A stretch of 64,000 nt of DNA from Zingiber officinale (lineage: Eukaryota; Streptophyta; Magnoliopsida; Zingiberales; Zingiberaceae): NCBI RefSeq assembly GCF_018446385.1, contig NC_055991.1:115115794-115179793 (forward strand). The letters run 5' to 3'. Under the pieces are notes generated by a model. The model worked only from the letters and a program-made list of their open reading frames with translations. It was not told where the DNA came from and made no database searches. How positions within the stretch are numbered: the first letter of the stretch is position 1; the number at the start of each line of letters is the position of its first letter. The translations under genes and the position numbers were made by a program. Positions 34,226 through 47,225 of the stretch are shown here, piece by piece.

Positions 34226-36347
34226 TTACCGCTTTCAAGTTTTTTCAAATCCTCTAAAATTTCTTCAATGTTGAGTGGTTTCAAATTTAACCGAAGCCAA
34301 TCTTGAGTACAAATAAGACTTTCTACCACCTTCGGTGTCAATGAACTCCTAAAACAATCAAGTATCCGACCACTAGTACTAAAAGCAGATTCTGAAGTAA
34401 CTGTTGATATTGGAATGGCTAATACATCACGAGCAATTTGAGCAAGTATAGGAAATCTGTGACAATTTTACTTCCACCATCCCAAAATGTCAAAATTATC
34501 ACAATACTCTTCAACTATTTCATTAAGATACTTGTCTAATTTTGACATATTTTCATCACCAAAAACTTGTGACTTTTGTTTCTTATACTTGGTTATAATT
34601 GTTTGTCTTTTCATCATATTGTTTGAGTATTGTCCTTGTCAATTGATTCTAAAATAGATGAAACTCTTGAAGTATTACATTGAGGCTCCATTTTTTCCTT
34701 ATAATTCTTGTACAAAGCAAATAAAGTTTATTTTATTATCTTTCCTACTCTTTCACCCTTCTCATCTCCATATAATTCAATCAACATAAATTCTACAAAA
34801 TCCAATTTATGCCTTGGATCAAGCACCACCGCAATATAAAGTAACTTATTCATTTTCTCAAGATCTCCTCAATACTTGTCAAATTTATTTTTCATTTTAA
34901 TTCCCATCGAATACACATCAAGATCATCACTTTCTTGCCACACCTTCAAGATGGTAAAAACATAACTAATCTCATGTGCAAAAGTATTGGATGTGACATA
35001 CAAAGATCCTGAAACTTTTAATGTAAGCTCATAAAAAACTTGCAGTAGAGATGCAAAATGCCTAACATTAGCCCAATCTACACTTGTTGGCTTCCCATCA
35101 AAAGTCTTCAATTCTCTTTTAGATTTACCATCTGATTCAAATATCATCTCTCTATTCTCATTCAAAATGGTATGCTATTCTATATATTGAAGATCTAATT
35201 TAAAACATGGATCTTGTTCGTCAAATCTATCAAAAGCTCTTTCAAAATTTTGAGTTGTATTCAACATCAAGAAAGTTGAGTTCCATCTAGTTGGTACATC
35301 TAAACATAATGAGTTCTTGCTTTCAATTTTTTCCATCTCAATACATTCTTTGAACTTTCTTAATCTAGAGGGGGATTGCTTAACATATTTAATTGCATTC
35401 CTAACCTTCATCACAGATTGATTTATATCTTTTAAGCCATCAACAATAATCAAATTGATTATATGAGCTACACATCCCATATGAACATGTTCTCCCTTCA
35501 AAATAGTGGAATCCCAATTAGTCATCTTTTTTCTGAAACTATTGATAGCAACATCATTTGAACTTGCATTATCAACTGTAATTATGAAAATTCTATCAAT
35601 TCCCCAACCTCTCAAGCAATTTTGAATGGCTAAACTAATAGCCTCTCCTTTATGACTTGTAATTGGACAAAAATTGAGAATTCTCTTCTGTAATTTCCAA
35701 TTTGTATCAATAAAATGAGTTGTTAGACACATATAGTTGATTTTATGAATCGATGTCCATGTATCAGTGGTCAAACAAACTCTTTGTGTTGAATCATGCA
35801 ACAATTTTTTAAATTTTTCCCTTTCAACTGTATATAATTCAACACAATCATGTGCAATCATCCATCTTGAAGGAATTCAAAACTTTGGATATACCATAGC
35901 CATAAATGTTTTAAATCCTTCTCTTTCTACAAATTTGAAAGGAAGTTCATCCATTATGACCATTCTAGCTAATGCTTTTTTAGATGCGTCTTGATCAAAT
36001 TTCCAAAAAGTCAAAGACACCTCACCCTCTCTTGAACTTTGTAAACTTAACTGTTCTTGAATTATTTCAACAACATCAGGGTGTTTTTTACATGAGGTAA
36101 TATGAGATATCAAGCTTGTTGTTCCATTCCTGTATGGATCACAAAAAAAATTCTTTATGACAATATTTGCATTTATCTTTTGTCTCCGATGCATCATTAG
36201 TAAACTTTATGAAATGATCTCATACTTCACTTCTCGGTTTCATTGCTTTTCTTTTGGTTACCTTTCTTTTGGAATCTACAGTAGCTTTTGTTCCCATAGA
36301 AGGACCATTTTTAGATTGTGGTATTGAACAACTATTATTAACATCCA
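34226..36347 (-). pseudogene. hAT transposase (RICESLEEPER/BED type), decayed
   Basis: The minus-strand start near 36347 (MDVNNS) leads to a BED-type zinc finger (CKYCHKEF ... H..SC, with a stop at a likely Trp codon and a frameshift). The RNase H-like core follows (34869-35861: 'LTTDTWTS', 'ITVDNASSND', 'VGCVAHI'-type 'HMGCVAHIINLIV', 'DVPTRWNST'). The hAT C-terminal dimerisation region is at about 34460-34230 ('ARDVLAIPISTVTSESAFST', 'RILDCFRSSL'). Stops near 35172 and 34868 and frame changes near 34640-34470 break it. It would have cut and moved the element; it is inactive here. Confidence 0.87.
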
Positions 36348-36689
36348 TATTTGATAAATCTCCTTGCATTTATATCAGACAAATACTGATCACAACTCAC
36401 AAATGATTCACAAATATTGTTTAAAATATTACAAGGTGTGATAACATTGTTTAAAATATAAATGACTAAAATTGAAAGATAAATATGAAACTCAACTTAT
36501 GACTAAGCATGATGATACTTATTATCAGGATTTAGAATATCTAACTATTGTAGTACTGTTAAATACTTGAGTTCAACAAAGAATTCATATGTCATACAAA
36601 ATCAATGATTACTAATTCCAAAATATTGAGCAAGTTATAAGTAGGTATCATAATTTCATACTTACCCACACTGTAGGGCAGTTGCTAGC

Positions 36690-37190
36690 TACTATGGCGT
36701 GAGGATGAGGGGGCTCTGGAGGAATGAGTTGGCGGTGAGAGTGACAGGAAAAGGGAGGGTTGAGCAGTGAGTAGGGAGGAACGCAGAGAGAGCGATGGGA
36801 GGATGGAGGGCTACTGAGCGGTGAGCAGGAAGGACCGCCGGAGAGAGCGGCGAAAGGAGGAAAGGTTGAGCAGTGAGCAAGAAGGACCGAGGAGATGCTC
36901 GGAGAAGGGAGGAGAGACAGCTAAATAGGGAGGACTGGCGGAGATGTGGAGTCGCTCAGCAATGAGAGGAAGGAGGACTGAGCAGTGCGGACCAAAGGAG
37001 ATGTGGAGTCATAGGTTTGGCGAGATGGTGACAGGAGGAGAGAATGCTGATCACAACAGACCGGCAAAGTCGGTGATGGGCGGCGAGAGCAACATCGAGA
37101 ATGGGAGCGTGAGTGGCGAGGGAGGACTAAGGAGCGACTTGCGAGTGGAGACAGGAGAGAATAGGGATTTTAGGGTTTATCGATTTACTT
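36690..37190 (-). other. GA/CT-rich 5' region of the hAT
   Basis: Repeated 'gagcagtgag.aggaagga' phrases on the plus strand (CT-rich on the transposase strand), just inside the right terminus. Probably leader or promoter of the transposase. Small ORFs here follow from the composition. Confidence 0.5.
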
Positions 37191-37868
37191 ATGATTTAAG
37201 CCTGGTTCAAGTTTGGTTTTCGGTTTAACCGAATAACAAACTTTAAAACTGAACCCGAATCGATTAAACCAAAATAATCAATTTTTTAAACTGAATTAAC
37301 TAAAATTCTGAATTAACTGAAGCGAAATTAAAATATCGGTCTATTCAGTCGGTTTGTTCGGTTTAATCGAGTTTTTTCTCACCCCTACACAAAACCATAA
37401 TACAATTAACTGCGAGCCGACACACAACAACAACAACATCAAATATAAATACATGAAATCACAAACCTAAATTCCATTCAAAAGATGCATGTACATGTAT
37501 AAGTCCAACACCATTAATGTGAACAGAAGCAATAACCGAAAAAGTCACTTGATGTGACATGGGACTGGCGGACAAGATCTCCAGGCGACTCCATAAATCC
37601 TTTACCTACTACCTGGCAAAATAAACCAGTTCATGGGATGGTGAGTGCTCGGACTCAGCTAGTAATAGACAGATAGTACATGAGTATAGTAAAGAACTAA
37701 AGATACCAAGATATACAGTCTCGTAGGGAAAATAGCAGATACTACAGTGATATCATAATAAATGTCCATACCTAAAATCATATCCTAGGCTAGTAATAGA
37801 AGGTTAGTAGTAGTAAAGATCTGCTACAGTACTACTCATACTACTAACAAATGAGTCAATGTTTAAGC

Positions 37869-40460
37869 TGTTAGAATGTATACTAAAAGCCTAGCTTTTG
37901 GTATAAACATTTATCTAGAAATAAGAATCACATTGGTCAAATGTCTACATTTATGATAAATGTAGTTGTTCAATTAATATTGTAGATAACATGGTGTGTG
38001 GTGTCACACACAGAAGATCATGTTATCAGTACCTTATAAATTATAAACAGTAGCTCACGACCAAGATGGAAAGGAACAAACCATTGGAAGGTCGTAGTGT
38101 AATTAGGTATTAGTTTATCTTAACTATATAATTACATTAGTACACTTAGAGTGTATTGAGTAGGACCATTAGAGGTCGTTTCTTTTATACTGACTTTATA
38201 AAGAAACAAAGACCTCAGTTATTATGGAAGTGTGTGCTCTTAATCCCAATATAATAACAAGCACATATATTTGATATTTATTTCTTTAATTTATCAATGG
38301 GTGAGATTTAGTTCGATAAATCAATAAGCCCGATAAGTTGGGAAATGATATCACTTATAGTGTGTGTTGTTGATTATAGAAGGAAATTGTGTCCTAGTAA
38401 TCTAGGCTGAGAATGTCCCCAAGAGGAGCTCATAAGGATTGTCATGTTAAACCCTGCAGGTGGACTTAGTCCGACATGACGATGAGGTTGAGTGGTACTA
38501 CTCTTGGACTAAGATATTAATTAAATGAGTTGTCAGTAACTCACTTAATTAGTGGACATTCGACATCTTAAACACAGGGAGACTAACACACTCATAATAA
38601 AAAGGAGCCCAAAAATATAATTTGGGATTGGTGCGGTAGTTTAATAATAATTCTTTAGTGGAATGAATTATTATTGATGAAGTTAAGTTGTGTGTTCGGG
38701 GCAAACACGGGATGTTTAATTTCATCGGGAGACCAAAACCAATTCCTCCTCTCGATCCCTATCGTAGCCTCTTGTATATAGAGATTTATACCCACCACAT
38801 ACCCACCTTCTTACCCATCCTATAGGGGCCGGCCAAGCTAGCTTGGAGACCAAGCTAGGGTCGGCCATGGTTTGGTTCATGGGTGAATTCATGTGGCCGG
38901 CCCTAGCTTGAACTCAAGCTTAGGTGGCCGGCCCTATTAAAATAAAAAGGAATTTTAATTTTAAAAATTTTTCTTATGTGGATAACATGATTTAAAAGAG
39001 AGTTTAAAAATTTAAATCTTTCCTTTTATAAGATTCTACAAAAGATTAAGAGAAGAGCTAAAACTCTTTCCTTATTTGTAGATTAAAAGGTTGATTTTAA
39101 TTTTGGTAAAAACTTTCCTATTAATCATGTTTATTATTTAAAAGAAAGTTTAAAAATTAAAAATTCTCTTTTATTAGTTTCTACAAAATATTAAGAAAAG
39201 ATTTAATATCTTTCCTTATTTGTAGATTAAAAGAGATTTTAATTTTTAGAGATAACTTTCTTTTTATCCACATGTTAAAAGAAAGATTTTAATTTATAAA
39301 ATTTCCTTTTTATTAACCAATCATGAAGGGAAAAATTATTGGAGAAATTTTTTATAAATTTCCGGAAGCAAATAAGGAAGTTTTAATTTGTGTTTAAAAT
39401 TTTATTTGCTTGGAAATTTTATGGTGTGGTCGGCCATTGTAAATTGAAAAGAAAAATTATTTTTAATTAAATAAATTTTCCTTTTCAATGGCAAAAGAAT
39501 TAAGGAAGTTTTTATTAAATTTTCCTTATTTGCCAAGACCAAGGATTATAAAAGAGGGGGTAGAGAATGCTTCATAGTGAACAACTCTATTCTATTTTCT
39601 CCTTCTTTTCTTCCTTGGTGTGGCCGGCCATCCTCTCCTCCTTTCTTCTCTTTGATGGCCGAACCTCATCCTTCTTGTGGAGATTCATATGGTGGCCGGA
39701 TCAAGTTTAGAGAAGAAGAAGAAGAAGGAGAGAAAGAAAGTTTTGTTTCTAGCATCCCTTGGAGCATGGTGGTGGTGGCCGAACCTCTTCATCCTAGGAG
39801 AAGTTTTGATGGCCGAAACTCGTAAGGAAGAAGAAGGTGCTTGGTGGTTCTCATCTCGGAAGATCGTTGCCCACACAACGTCCGAGGTTAGAAGAGGAAT
39901 ACGGTAGAAGATCAAGAGGTCTTTCTAAAATGTATAACTAGTATTTTTCCTTTCCGCATCATACTAGTTATTTTTGGAAATAATACCAAATACAAGAGGT
40001 ATGCGATTCTAGTATTTCGAATTTATTTTTGATGTTGTGTTCTTTTATTTTTTTTTTTCTTTTCCTTGTGATTTGATTGTTCTTTTCGGTTGACCTAAAG
40101 TTATTTAAGGAAATTAAATATTAACTTTCCTTAAAAGGCTTTGTTTAGTCGGTGGTAGTTGTTCCCATATCCAAGAAGGCCATGTGCCTCGCCACGTCAG
40201 TACTGGAAGCCAATTTTGGAAATTAATATTTAATGAAATTAATAACCTAAGTGATTTGGATCGAACGTGTTAAGTTCTGCAGGAGATCCGAGTCTAAACC
40301 TAAAAGAACAAATATATTAAACTTTGGATCAAACGTGTTAAGTTCCGCAGGCGATCCAAGTTTAATTTAAAAGAACACATGGTAGCTAGGAAAAGGTTCA
40401 GACATTTGTACAAAATTTTTGTACAGTGGAACCATTAGGTTTTCCGAGTAGTAACCAACA
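37869..40460 (+). mobile_element. Solo LTR (2.6 kb), family S
   Basis: Perfect TSD taagc at 37864-37868 and 40461-40465. It starts tgttagaatg and ends gtaaccaaca. It contains 'ggccggcc' segments (about 38826-38935, 39622) and a CT-rich leader-like stretch near 39590-39680. The end 'acatttgtacaaaattttt' plus 'tggaacc' recurs in the minus-strand LTR at 63568-64000. Confidence 0.9.
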
Positions 40461-40840
40461 TAAGCACATGCAACAAGTATATAACTCGGCATATGAAAGC
40501 ATATGACATGGATATAATAAAGCAACTGCATAAGTAAGCAATCAACAACATCAGCAGGTATAATAATAATAGCGTATGCATGGATAGTCACTCCCGTCCA
40601 CCCCTCTATACCACAACCCCTGTATGGTCGAGAGGTTAGGACAATGACAACTGTACTTACTCCAGCTACCACTACTCTTGAGTGATCGAGTGGGAGCACG
40701 ATAGGACAAGCGGCATCTGCTCCAGCTATCACTACCCATGAGTGGTCGAGCGTGCAATTCTGGTCAATGACTCTCTTGATCACAAAGGAGAAATTGTCAT
40801 TGACATGCATGCAATAATATGATGCGCAAGATGCAACAGT

Positions 40841-40843
<3 letters not shown>

Positions 40844-40874
<31 letters not shown>
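40844..40874. repeat. (AT)n microsatellite
   Basis: About 15 AT dinucleotides inside solo LTR G2. Confidence 0.95.
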
Positions 40875-40876
<2 letters not shown>

Positions 40877-42871
40877 AAAAAATCAGGTATGCTACAGGAG
40901 GCGAGCATACTCAATAAGGTATGTAAATAAACAGTAATCAAAGTAAGTAAACATGGCATCTAATATCTGCTAAATATCATGGATTACAATAAGAGACTGT
41001 ATAGATATCAAATCGATTATCTTAAAGATCGAGTGGATAAGTATCAAACTCAGGAAAAATACGAATGGAGTCAAGGTAAATACAGCAACTATCTTAATAT
41101 AGCTTATGCACTAAAGTCAAAGTACTACAGAATTAAGGTAAGAAGTACTAGCTTTAAATGTAAATCGAGCTAAATAATCCCCACGTCGAAGTGCTCATCT
41201 CGAAACAACGTCATGTAATCATATAATGTACAGTTTAGCTAATCTCATAAACAACAACTAGCTAAACTCAAACCCAACTTAATTAGGGAAAACCCCTAAT
41301 CAAACTATGAATCTTGATTCACCCAAATCCATTGGTTAAATTAGATTTAATCCAACATTATCAACTCTTTAATTGATTCATGTAGCAATCCATTTACTAA
41401 TAAGTCAACTCAACATAAATCCGACATACTTAATTCATCTAATTGATTAATTTAGGCTTAATCATATCATCCAATAAAACCTAATAATCCTCAATCAAAA
41501 CTGATTGTTTCATCTTCCAATTCACATTCATATTTAGTAACCCATATATAACCAAACCTAGCACCATGATCAAATAACAAATCATTTAATCCATGAAGAC
41601 AAACAACTTCATAATCATCATGAATCACATAATTCATTACCAATTGATCAACACATCCATAAACAATCGCAATATCAATTTAATTAACAATCCATCATAA
41701 CAAATTATAATACCAATCCCACAATCCTATTAATGATCATGTAACCATCTACATCAACTAAATCACCAAAAATAACCATCAATCATATTCTAATCAACTG
41801 CAATCAATCATGAATCAATTACCAAATCAATCTCATTTATAATCAATGACAACCAACAATAACCATATTGCCAATTTCATATTTGCATCCACAAGATTAA
41901 AATTATGGTTTACTCCACTTGTGGCATCTTACAATTATCCATATAGTACCCCAACAATCCATCGTCATTAATCAAAGGTTAATTCAACCTAAATCAACTT
42001 AACTAGAATTCTTACCCAATCAATCCACAGTCACTCGGTGAAGAATCCAGGTGTTGCTGCGATGAACAAGGAGCTCTCCTCTTTGAAGTTGGATAGAGCA
42101 CATATGGGCTCCAGGACAAAGCAATGAGAAGAGATGACCGCGATAAATCAGAAAGAAGGCCGAGTGGTGGCTACTGTGGTGACACGCTGGAGCAGAGAAG
42201 GACGGCGATAGATCCGCGCCGGCGATGAAAAGTAGTGGATGAGAGGGTCAGCCAGTGCTAGCTTCCTACAGCGATATACTTATCGACAGTCAACAATGTT
42301 GTGGTGGCCGATGTAGTAGTCGGCCCATGCTTGCAGCAAGGAGCATACAACGACCTAAAGCCACTGGGAGAGGCGCACAATGTCGCGACGATGGATCCAG
42401 AGCTAGAGCATGTCGGGATTCCTTGCATTTGGCCGAAGACAGCCCAGCACAGGGAAACTTGGACAAAGAGGAAACGATGAGATGTTGTCGCTGTGAGGAG
42501 CAGAGGGTGGCTTCGATGATCGATCAACGATAATGGATCAGGGAAGAAGAGGAAGAGGTGGCAATGAGGAGAGGTAGGCGGTGGATCTAGAGGGGAAAGG
42601 AAAATCGATGAGAATGATAGGAATGGGTTGTGACCTAGGTTTATAACATATATAATTAGGGTTTAATAATTATAAGTTTAGATTAATTGATTCAATCAAC
42701 TCCCACTGAAATGATATTCCAAACAGGCTTTCTCTTAGCACCATCGATTCACCCCCTTAAATCATGTAATACAGACTCTGTTTAAATCTCAAAAAATTTT
42801 AAAAAATTCTTAAAAAGTCTAATAAGGTTATTTCTCTAATAACATTTATTATTTAATTGTTGAATCTTGCA

Positions 42872-44060
42872 CCGAATTCTACCTCTTGAGCGTTCTTCCA
42901 CCCCAGGAAGTCAATTGGATTAGAACCTACGAGTCAACAAAAGAACTCTGGGAGAAATTCCTAGAGTTGCACGAAGGAACCTCGAAGGCAAAGCTAGCTA
43001 AACGAGATCTACTCTAGAATCATCTAACAAACCTACGGAAGGAAAAGGAAGAAACAATAGCTCACCTACAAGTAAGAATCAAGGAGCTGATCACCTGTCT
43101 AACAAACCTCGGAGAAATGGTAATGAATCGGGACTCTCTCCGATACACTTTCAATGCCTTCCCAAGAACACCAAATTAGATATTGATTGTCGACTCCTAC
43201 TACATCTCAAAGGATTTAGAGGTAAGTACAATAGAAAATTTTTTCTACATTCGAATTACACGAATCTCGATGTGTAGATATAAGAAAAGAAAAGGAACCA
43301 AGTTAGAATTTGGCACTACAAGCCAATAAAGATAAACCAGAATCAGAGTCTTCCCTCGAAAAAGACAAACAAGCTTATATGGTAAGGAAACTAAATAAGT
43401 TCTTTAAAACCAATAAGTTCAATAAGACACAGGTAAGGAAAGTCTTTCAAAGAAAAAAAGAAATGTTCAATGCTATAACTGCCTAGAAGGGCACATCAAG
43501 GATAACTTTTTGAAGTTGAAAAACAAAGGAAAGGACAAAAAAAAGGGGGCAAGATAGTTAAAACATAAAAACCTCAAAGCATCATGGAGCGAGTCGTCAT
43601 CATCCGAGTTCGAGCTAGAAGAGTACGTCAGATTGACATTATTGGCAGATCCCCAAAAAGATGAACGAAAGCACTTCGGAGATGAGGATCGACGAAGGAG
43701 GAGACACTGCAAAAGAAAGCAACAATGAAGGGGGAGTATCGAATCATGAGACTGATACGGTAAGTGAGGTATGCTTTCTTCCTCCTAACCAACTCTATAA
43801 AGGTATAAAATTAATATCTGAATCTTTATGCAAACTTAAAACTAAGAATAATAAATTTAAAAAGGAAAATTTAGACTTAAAAACTATTTTATCCAAAGCA
43901 TGTCCCTTAGAAAAATTTGATAAATTAAAAATTAAAAATTAAAAATGATGAACTAAAAGAGCAAATAGAATTAATGAAAAAGAATGATGCATGCTCAAAT
44001 TTTTCATCAACTTCAAAATTTAGAAATAATAGAGGGTTAAATTGGTATATTAGAAATCAT
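42872..44060 (+). pseudogene. Element E gag, second piece
   Basis: From the second ccgaa the frame reads FYLLSVLPPQEVNWI, 'STKELWEKFLELHEGT', 'KLAKRDLL' and 'EETIAHLQVRIKELI' (UBN2 gag). Around 43470-43510 is a zinc knuckle CYNCLEGHIKDNF, whose fourth Cys is replaced by Phe. It continues to a coiled coil at 43790-43940. Stops occur after 'KRDLL', near 43178 and elsewhere. The last recognisable part ('NWYIRNHKAK') is where pol would start in an autonomous relative. Confidence 0.82.
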
Positions 44061-45080
44061 AAAGCCAAATTATAAAAGTAACTCAAAAATTTATTCCAAA
44101 AAATTATCTTCTTAATCTAGTTAGTTGGGTGCTCAAATCATATTTAGTTTGATTTAATTAATTTTTATGCATGCTAAAATAAAATTTTAGTTTAATCTGA
44201 TTATTGTTTAGAAAAATTAATTATTTCATATACATTCTGTTCAAAATTAATTAGATTTTGATTTTTTGGGTGAAAAAGAAATTTGATATTCATCAGTAGA
44301 AAAAATTTCTGAAATTTTCTACAATTAAATATTTTTTTATAAATTTTTTAATGAAAAACATTTTTTTAAATTAAAAATATTTCATAGATTTATTTTTATA
44401 AAACTTTATTTTTCTATAATAAAGGTTATGTTCACTGTTACAAGAAAATTTTTTGATATTTTTTTACTGTTATCTGATTTATTCTGAATTATTTACTAAA
44501 AATAATATTTTTATAATTAAAAATTATTTAGACATTATTTTTGAAAATTTTAATCTTTTGTGGATAAACATTTAATTTTTCATACTCAAAAAAATTATCA
44601 CAATTTTTAGATATCAAATTCTATTTTTAACTCATTTAATTTTGAAAATTATTATTCTTGGTTAAAATATTCATACGAGTCAAAATAAATATTTATTTGT
44701 CATAAAAAATTTTATTCTAATCTTTAGGTTTTTGTTTGACCATAATAAAAATTTTCAATATTTTATGAAACGTAAAATTTATTTTCAAATTATTTTTATC
44801 AAATCTGATTTTTTTTTTAATTTTCAAAATTTGAATATTTGTAAAATAATTCTCTGAAAAATATTCAAAAATGTTCATGGTTCATTCAACCTTAGGAAAT
44901 TTTTTTTTAGATTTTTTTCTCACTTATTACCCCTAGTTTTTTTTTAGTGATTGAGATGAAATTAGTTAAGAGGAAAGTAATTAGTAATTACATAATTTTT
45001 GCAACCATTTTATTGCAGAAAACCTTCTTGAATAGTTTTATTATTTTTTTACCCTAACTTAACTCAAGTTGATGTACATT
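44061..45080 (+). other. AT-rich 3' spacer of element E
   Basis: About 1 kb with no ORF, running straight from the gag end to the polypurine tract. It takes the place of pol. Confidence 0.7.
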
Positions 45081-45094
45081 AAAAATGGAAAGAT

Positions 45095-46027
45095 TGTAAG
45101 TACCCTGAGTTAGTTTTGATATGGTTAATTAGGTTAAGTTAGGTCTTGTGATTTTGATATCTTGTGTCTGAGTATGCAGGAGCTTAAGAATACAGGAAGT
45201 CAAGCGGAAGACGTAGTGGATGAGAAGCATGACACGGGAAGGAAGCCAATAGACTCGGTGCATCAGAGGGACGAAAAGCTGTGGAAGAGTATACCGGTGG
45301 ACGAGAAGAACATACGCGACATTTGAGAGATAAGAAGCCGGGGAGGAAGTCTACTCGAGGAAAAAGTCGAAGTTGGGCTTGGGTGAGCTCAACTCTGGAT
45401 GACTAGAGAATCACCCAAAGAAGAATTAGCCAGTTTTGAAGGTTAATTGGTCCAACAACCTGATGGGAGGTGCATCCAACCCCTTTGGAGGCCCCCTCAC
45501 GCCTTTTGGTAGAAGGCATCTCCAACCCCTTCGGAGGCACCCTCGCGCCACTTGATGGAGCCACCCTCAAACAAAGAAAGTTGTTGGTTAGTCATTGGCT
45601 AACCGTTGTGTAGTGGATAAAGTTTTATCTACTTGGAGGCACCATAGAGTGCTTTGGAGGCACCTCCAACTAATTGCAACTTTTTTTAGGAGGCTATAAA
45701 AAGTCCCCTGGAGCTAGGAATTCAATAAAAACTTCTGTATTTAATTTCTAGCTAATTTCTGAACTATTAAAAAGTGTAAGAGGTTTCTTCAGCTTCAACA
45801 AAGGAGATTCTTTTGAGTGGAGCTTTGTTACTGCCTTGGATTAACTAATCATCTAGGTTGTAACCAGCTTTCTTACTTATTATTTTTATGAGTTGTTATA
45901 TCTTTTAATGTTCATTGTTTATGCTTAACTAACTAGTATCCTTATTAAGTTTGAAAATCAAGAGATTTTTCTAACTCTGATTTCAGGGCTATCACTCCCC
46001 CACTAGCTGGCCTAACGTAGACCTACA
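45095..46027 (+). repeat. Element E 3' LTR (933 bp)
   Basis: Follows polypurine tract 45081-45094. It starts tgtaagtaccctgag, carries 'gaggcacc' motifs (about 45470-45665) and the 'gctataaaaag' box (about 45695), and ends gacctaca. Confidence 0.92.
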
Positions 46028-46693
46028 ATATGTCCTTCATTGCAGTTGTGGCACCTCACATTCTTTTTACCTTGAAGAAGCTTCTTTGTCCTCGTCTTAT
46101 TAAACTTATTAGTTTTAAAAAACTTATTGAATTTTCTTACTATATATGTTTGTTCATCTTCGTCGGGTGATGACTTTAAATCTGGTTCGTTCTTCTTAGC
46201 TCTTAATGTGATATTGTTGTTTGACTTTTATGTACCTCTAAACCTTGCACATCGAGATTTGTGTAATTCCAAAGTCAAAAATAACTCTTATAAATTAGTT
46301 ACCTCCAAGTCCTTCGAGATGTAGTAGGAATCTACTATTGATGTCTAGTCAAGGGTTCTTAAAAATGCATTGAGTGTATATTTGAGTGAGTCTCAATTCG
46401 TTACCGTTTCTTCAAGGTTATTGAGCCCAGTAGCTATCTCTTTCAGCTTTGCCTGCAGTTATGCGACTGTTTCTCCTTCTTTTAGTTGTAGGTTGCTCAA
46501 TTGATTTCAGAGCAAGTCCCGTCTTGCTAATTTGGCTTCTGACATTCCTTCATGCAGCTCTAGGAATTTCTCTCAAAGTTTCTTTACAGAGTTGTAGGAG
46601 TCGATCCGGTTGACTTCTTAAGGTGACAGTATACTCAGAAGGTGGAATTCTACCTTACCATTGGCTACAAAGTTAGTCTGCTATTTTTTGTTC
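46028..46693 (-). pseudogene. Element M gag, second piece
   Basis: Minus-strand translation gives 'KVEFHLLSIL', 'VNRIDSYNS', 'KFLELHEGMSEAKLARRDLL', 'NQLSNLQLKEGETVA' and the first half of a zinc knuckle (CHNCNEGHI) at the insertion point of E. It has several stops. Confidence 0.82.
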
Positions 46694-46969
46694 CAAAGTG
46701 TTAATGCAATCAAACTCTAGGGTTTTGATGTTTGACAATGTATCTAAGTTTGATCAGTTTGACCAAGAGTTGATCCAAATAGGACTTGATGTTTAGAAGA
46801 GAGAAGTCTAGTAAGGACTAGATGACTAGCAAGGGTAAGTCCTAATCGGAGGTTAGACAAGCGAGAAGTCTACTAAGTGACTATCTTTAACTAGAATTTA
46901 GGCAAGGATAAATCTGAACCAGAAGTTAGGCAGGTGAGAAGTTTACTGAGTGACTAGTCCTAACTGGAG

Positions 46970-47225
46970 GTTAGGCAAGAAGAAGTCCTGGTGAGTGAAG
47001 CCAAACAGTGAAAGTCGTAGTGAGTGAAGCTAAGCCTTAGTGAGTAAAGCTAAGTGGTGGAAGTCTTGGTGAGTGAAGCTAAGCAGTGAAAGTTCTAGTG
47101 AGTGAAGTTAGGCTCTCATGAGTGAAATTAGATAATGAAAGCCCTAATTATTAAATCTAGGCAATGGAAAGTCCTAGTGAGTAAAGTTGGACAGTGGAAA
47201 ACCCTAGGAGAGGTAGCCCTAGGTA
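46970..47225. repeat. Tandem repeat with 'gtgagtgaagc' in H LTR
   Basis: Units of ~25-40 bp of the form 'gaaagtc.tggtgagtgaag.cta'. The same motif is expanded at 49615-50035. Confidence 0.8.

Larger units (their letters stand above)
30725..37387 (-). mobile_element. hAT transposon (6.7 kb) carrying host gene fragments
   Basis: 8-bp TSD tacaaaac (30717-30724) / cacaaaac (37388-37395), one mismatch. Short terminal inverted repeats 'taggggtg' (30725-30732 and, complemented, 37380-37387) continue as related subterminal repeats rich in 'aaccgaa', 'actgaat' and 'cgattaa'. A decayed hAT transposase lies on the minus strand at 34226-36347. Downstream of it, between 31639 and 33940, are exon pieces of a CDC48-like and a HOP/STI1-like gene in the same orientation. 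Confidence 0.87.
30469..42871 (-). mobile_element. Solo LTR G2 with nested hAT and solo LTR
   Basis: Perfect TSD ccgaa at 30464-30468 and 42872-42876; joining the flanks gives uninterrupted gag codons (AEFYLLSV). The plus orientation begins tgtcacgcccc and ends ttgca, so the LTR reads on the minus strand. After removing the hAT (30725-37387) and the solo LTR (37869-40460), about 3.1 kb of LTR remains. It resembles 19078-21592. The GC-richer part (about 42020-42650) next to a minus-strand 'attatatatgttataaacc' (about 42655-42635) could be promoter and leader. Its ORFs there are not recognised. Confidence 0.82.
21793..46027 (+). mobile_element. Element E: gag-only copia-type retroelement, nested in M
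   Basis: TSD atata (21788-21792) / atatg (46028-46032), one mismatch; the original atatg restores an open zinc-knuckle codon run in M. The 5' LTR is split (21793-22046 and 29520-30203, 938 bp); the 3' LTR is 45095-46027 (933 bp). A decayed primer site ttgatatcagagc follows at 30205, then gag in two pieces (30204-30468 and 42872-44060), AT-rich spacer, and polypurine tract aaaaatggaaagat at 45081-45094. No pol. It belongs to the same LTR family as M but in opposite orientation, and was itself later opened by F and by the solo LTR G2. Confidence 0.87.

Noticed and set aside
36692..37228. ORFs at the 5' side of the hAT
   Set aside because: GA-rich repeat composition; not continuous with the transposase frames.
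39577..39907. Short ORFs near the end of solo LTR S
   Set aside because: CT/GA-rich leader-like LTR sequence, no domain, TSD-bounded solo LTR.
42255..42533. Short ORFs in the GC-richer part of solo LTR G2
   Set aside because: No recognisable domain; lies in the leader-like part of an LTR.
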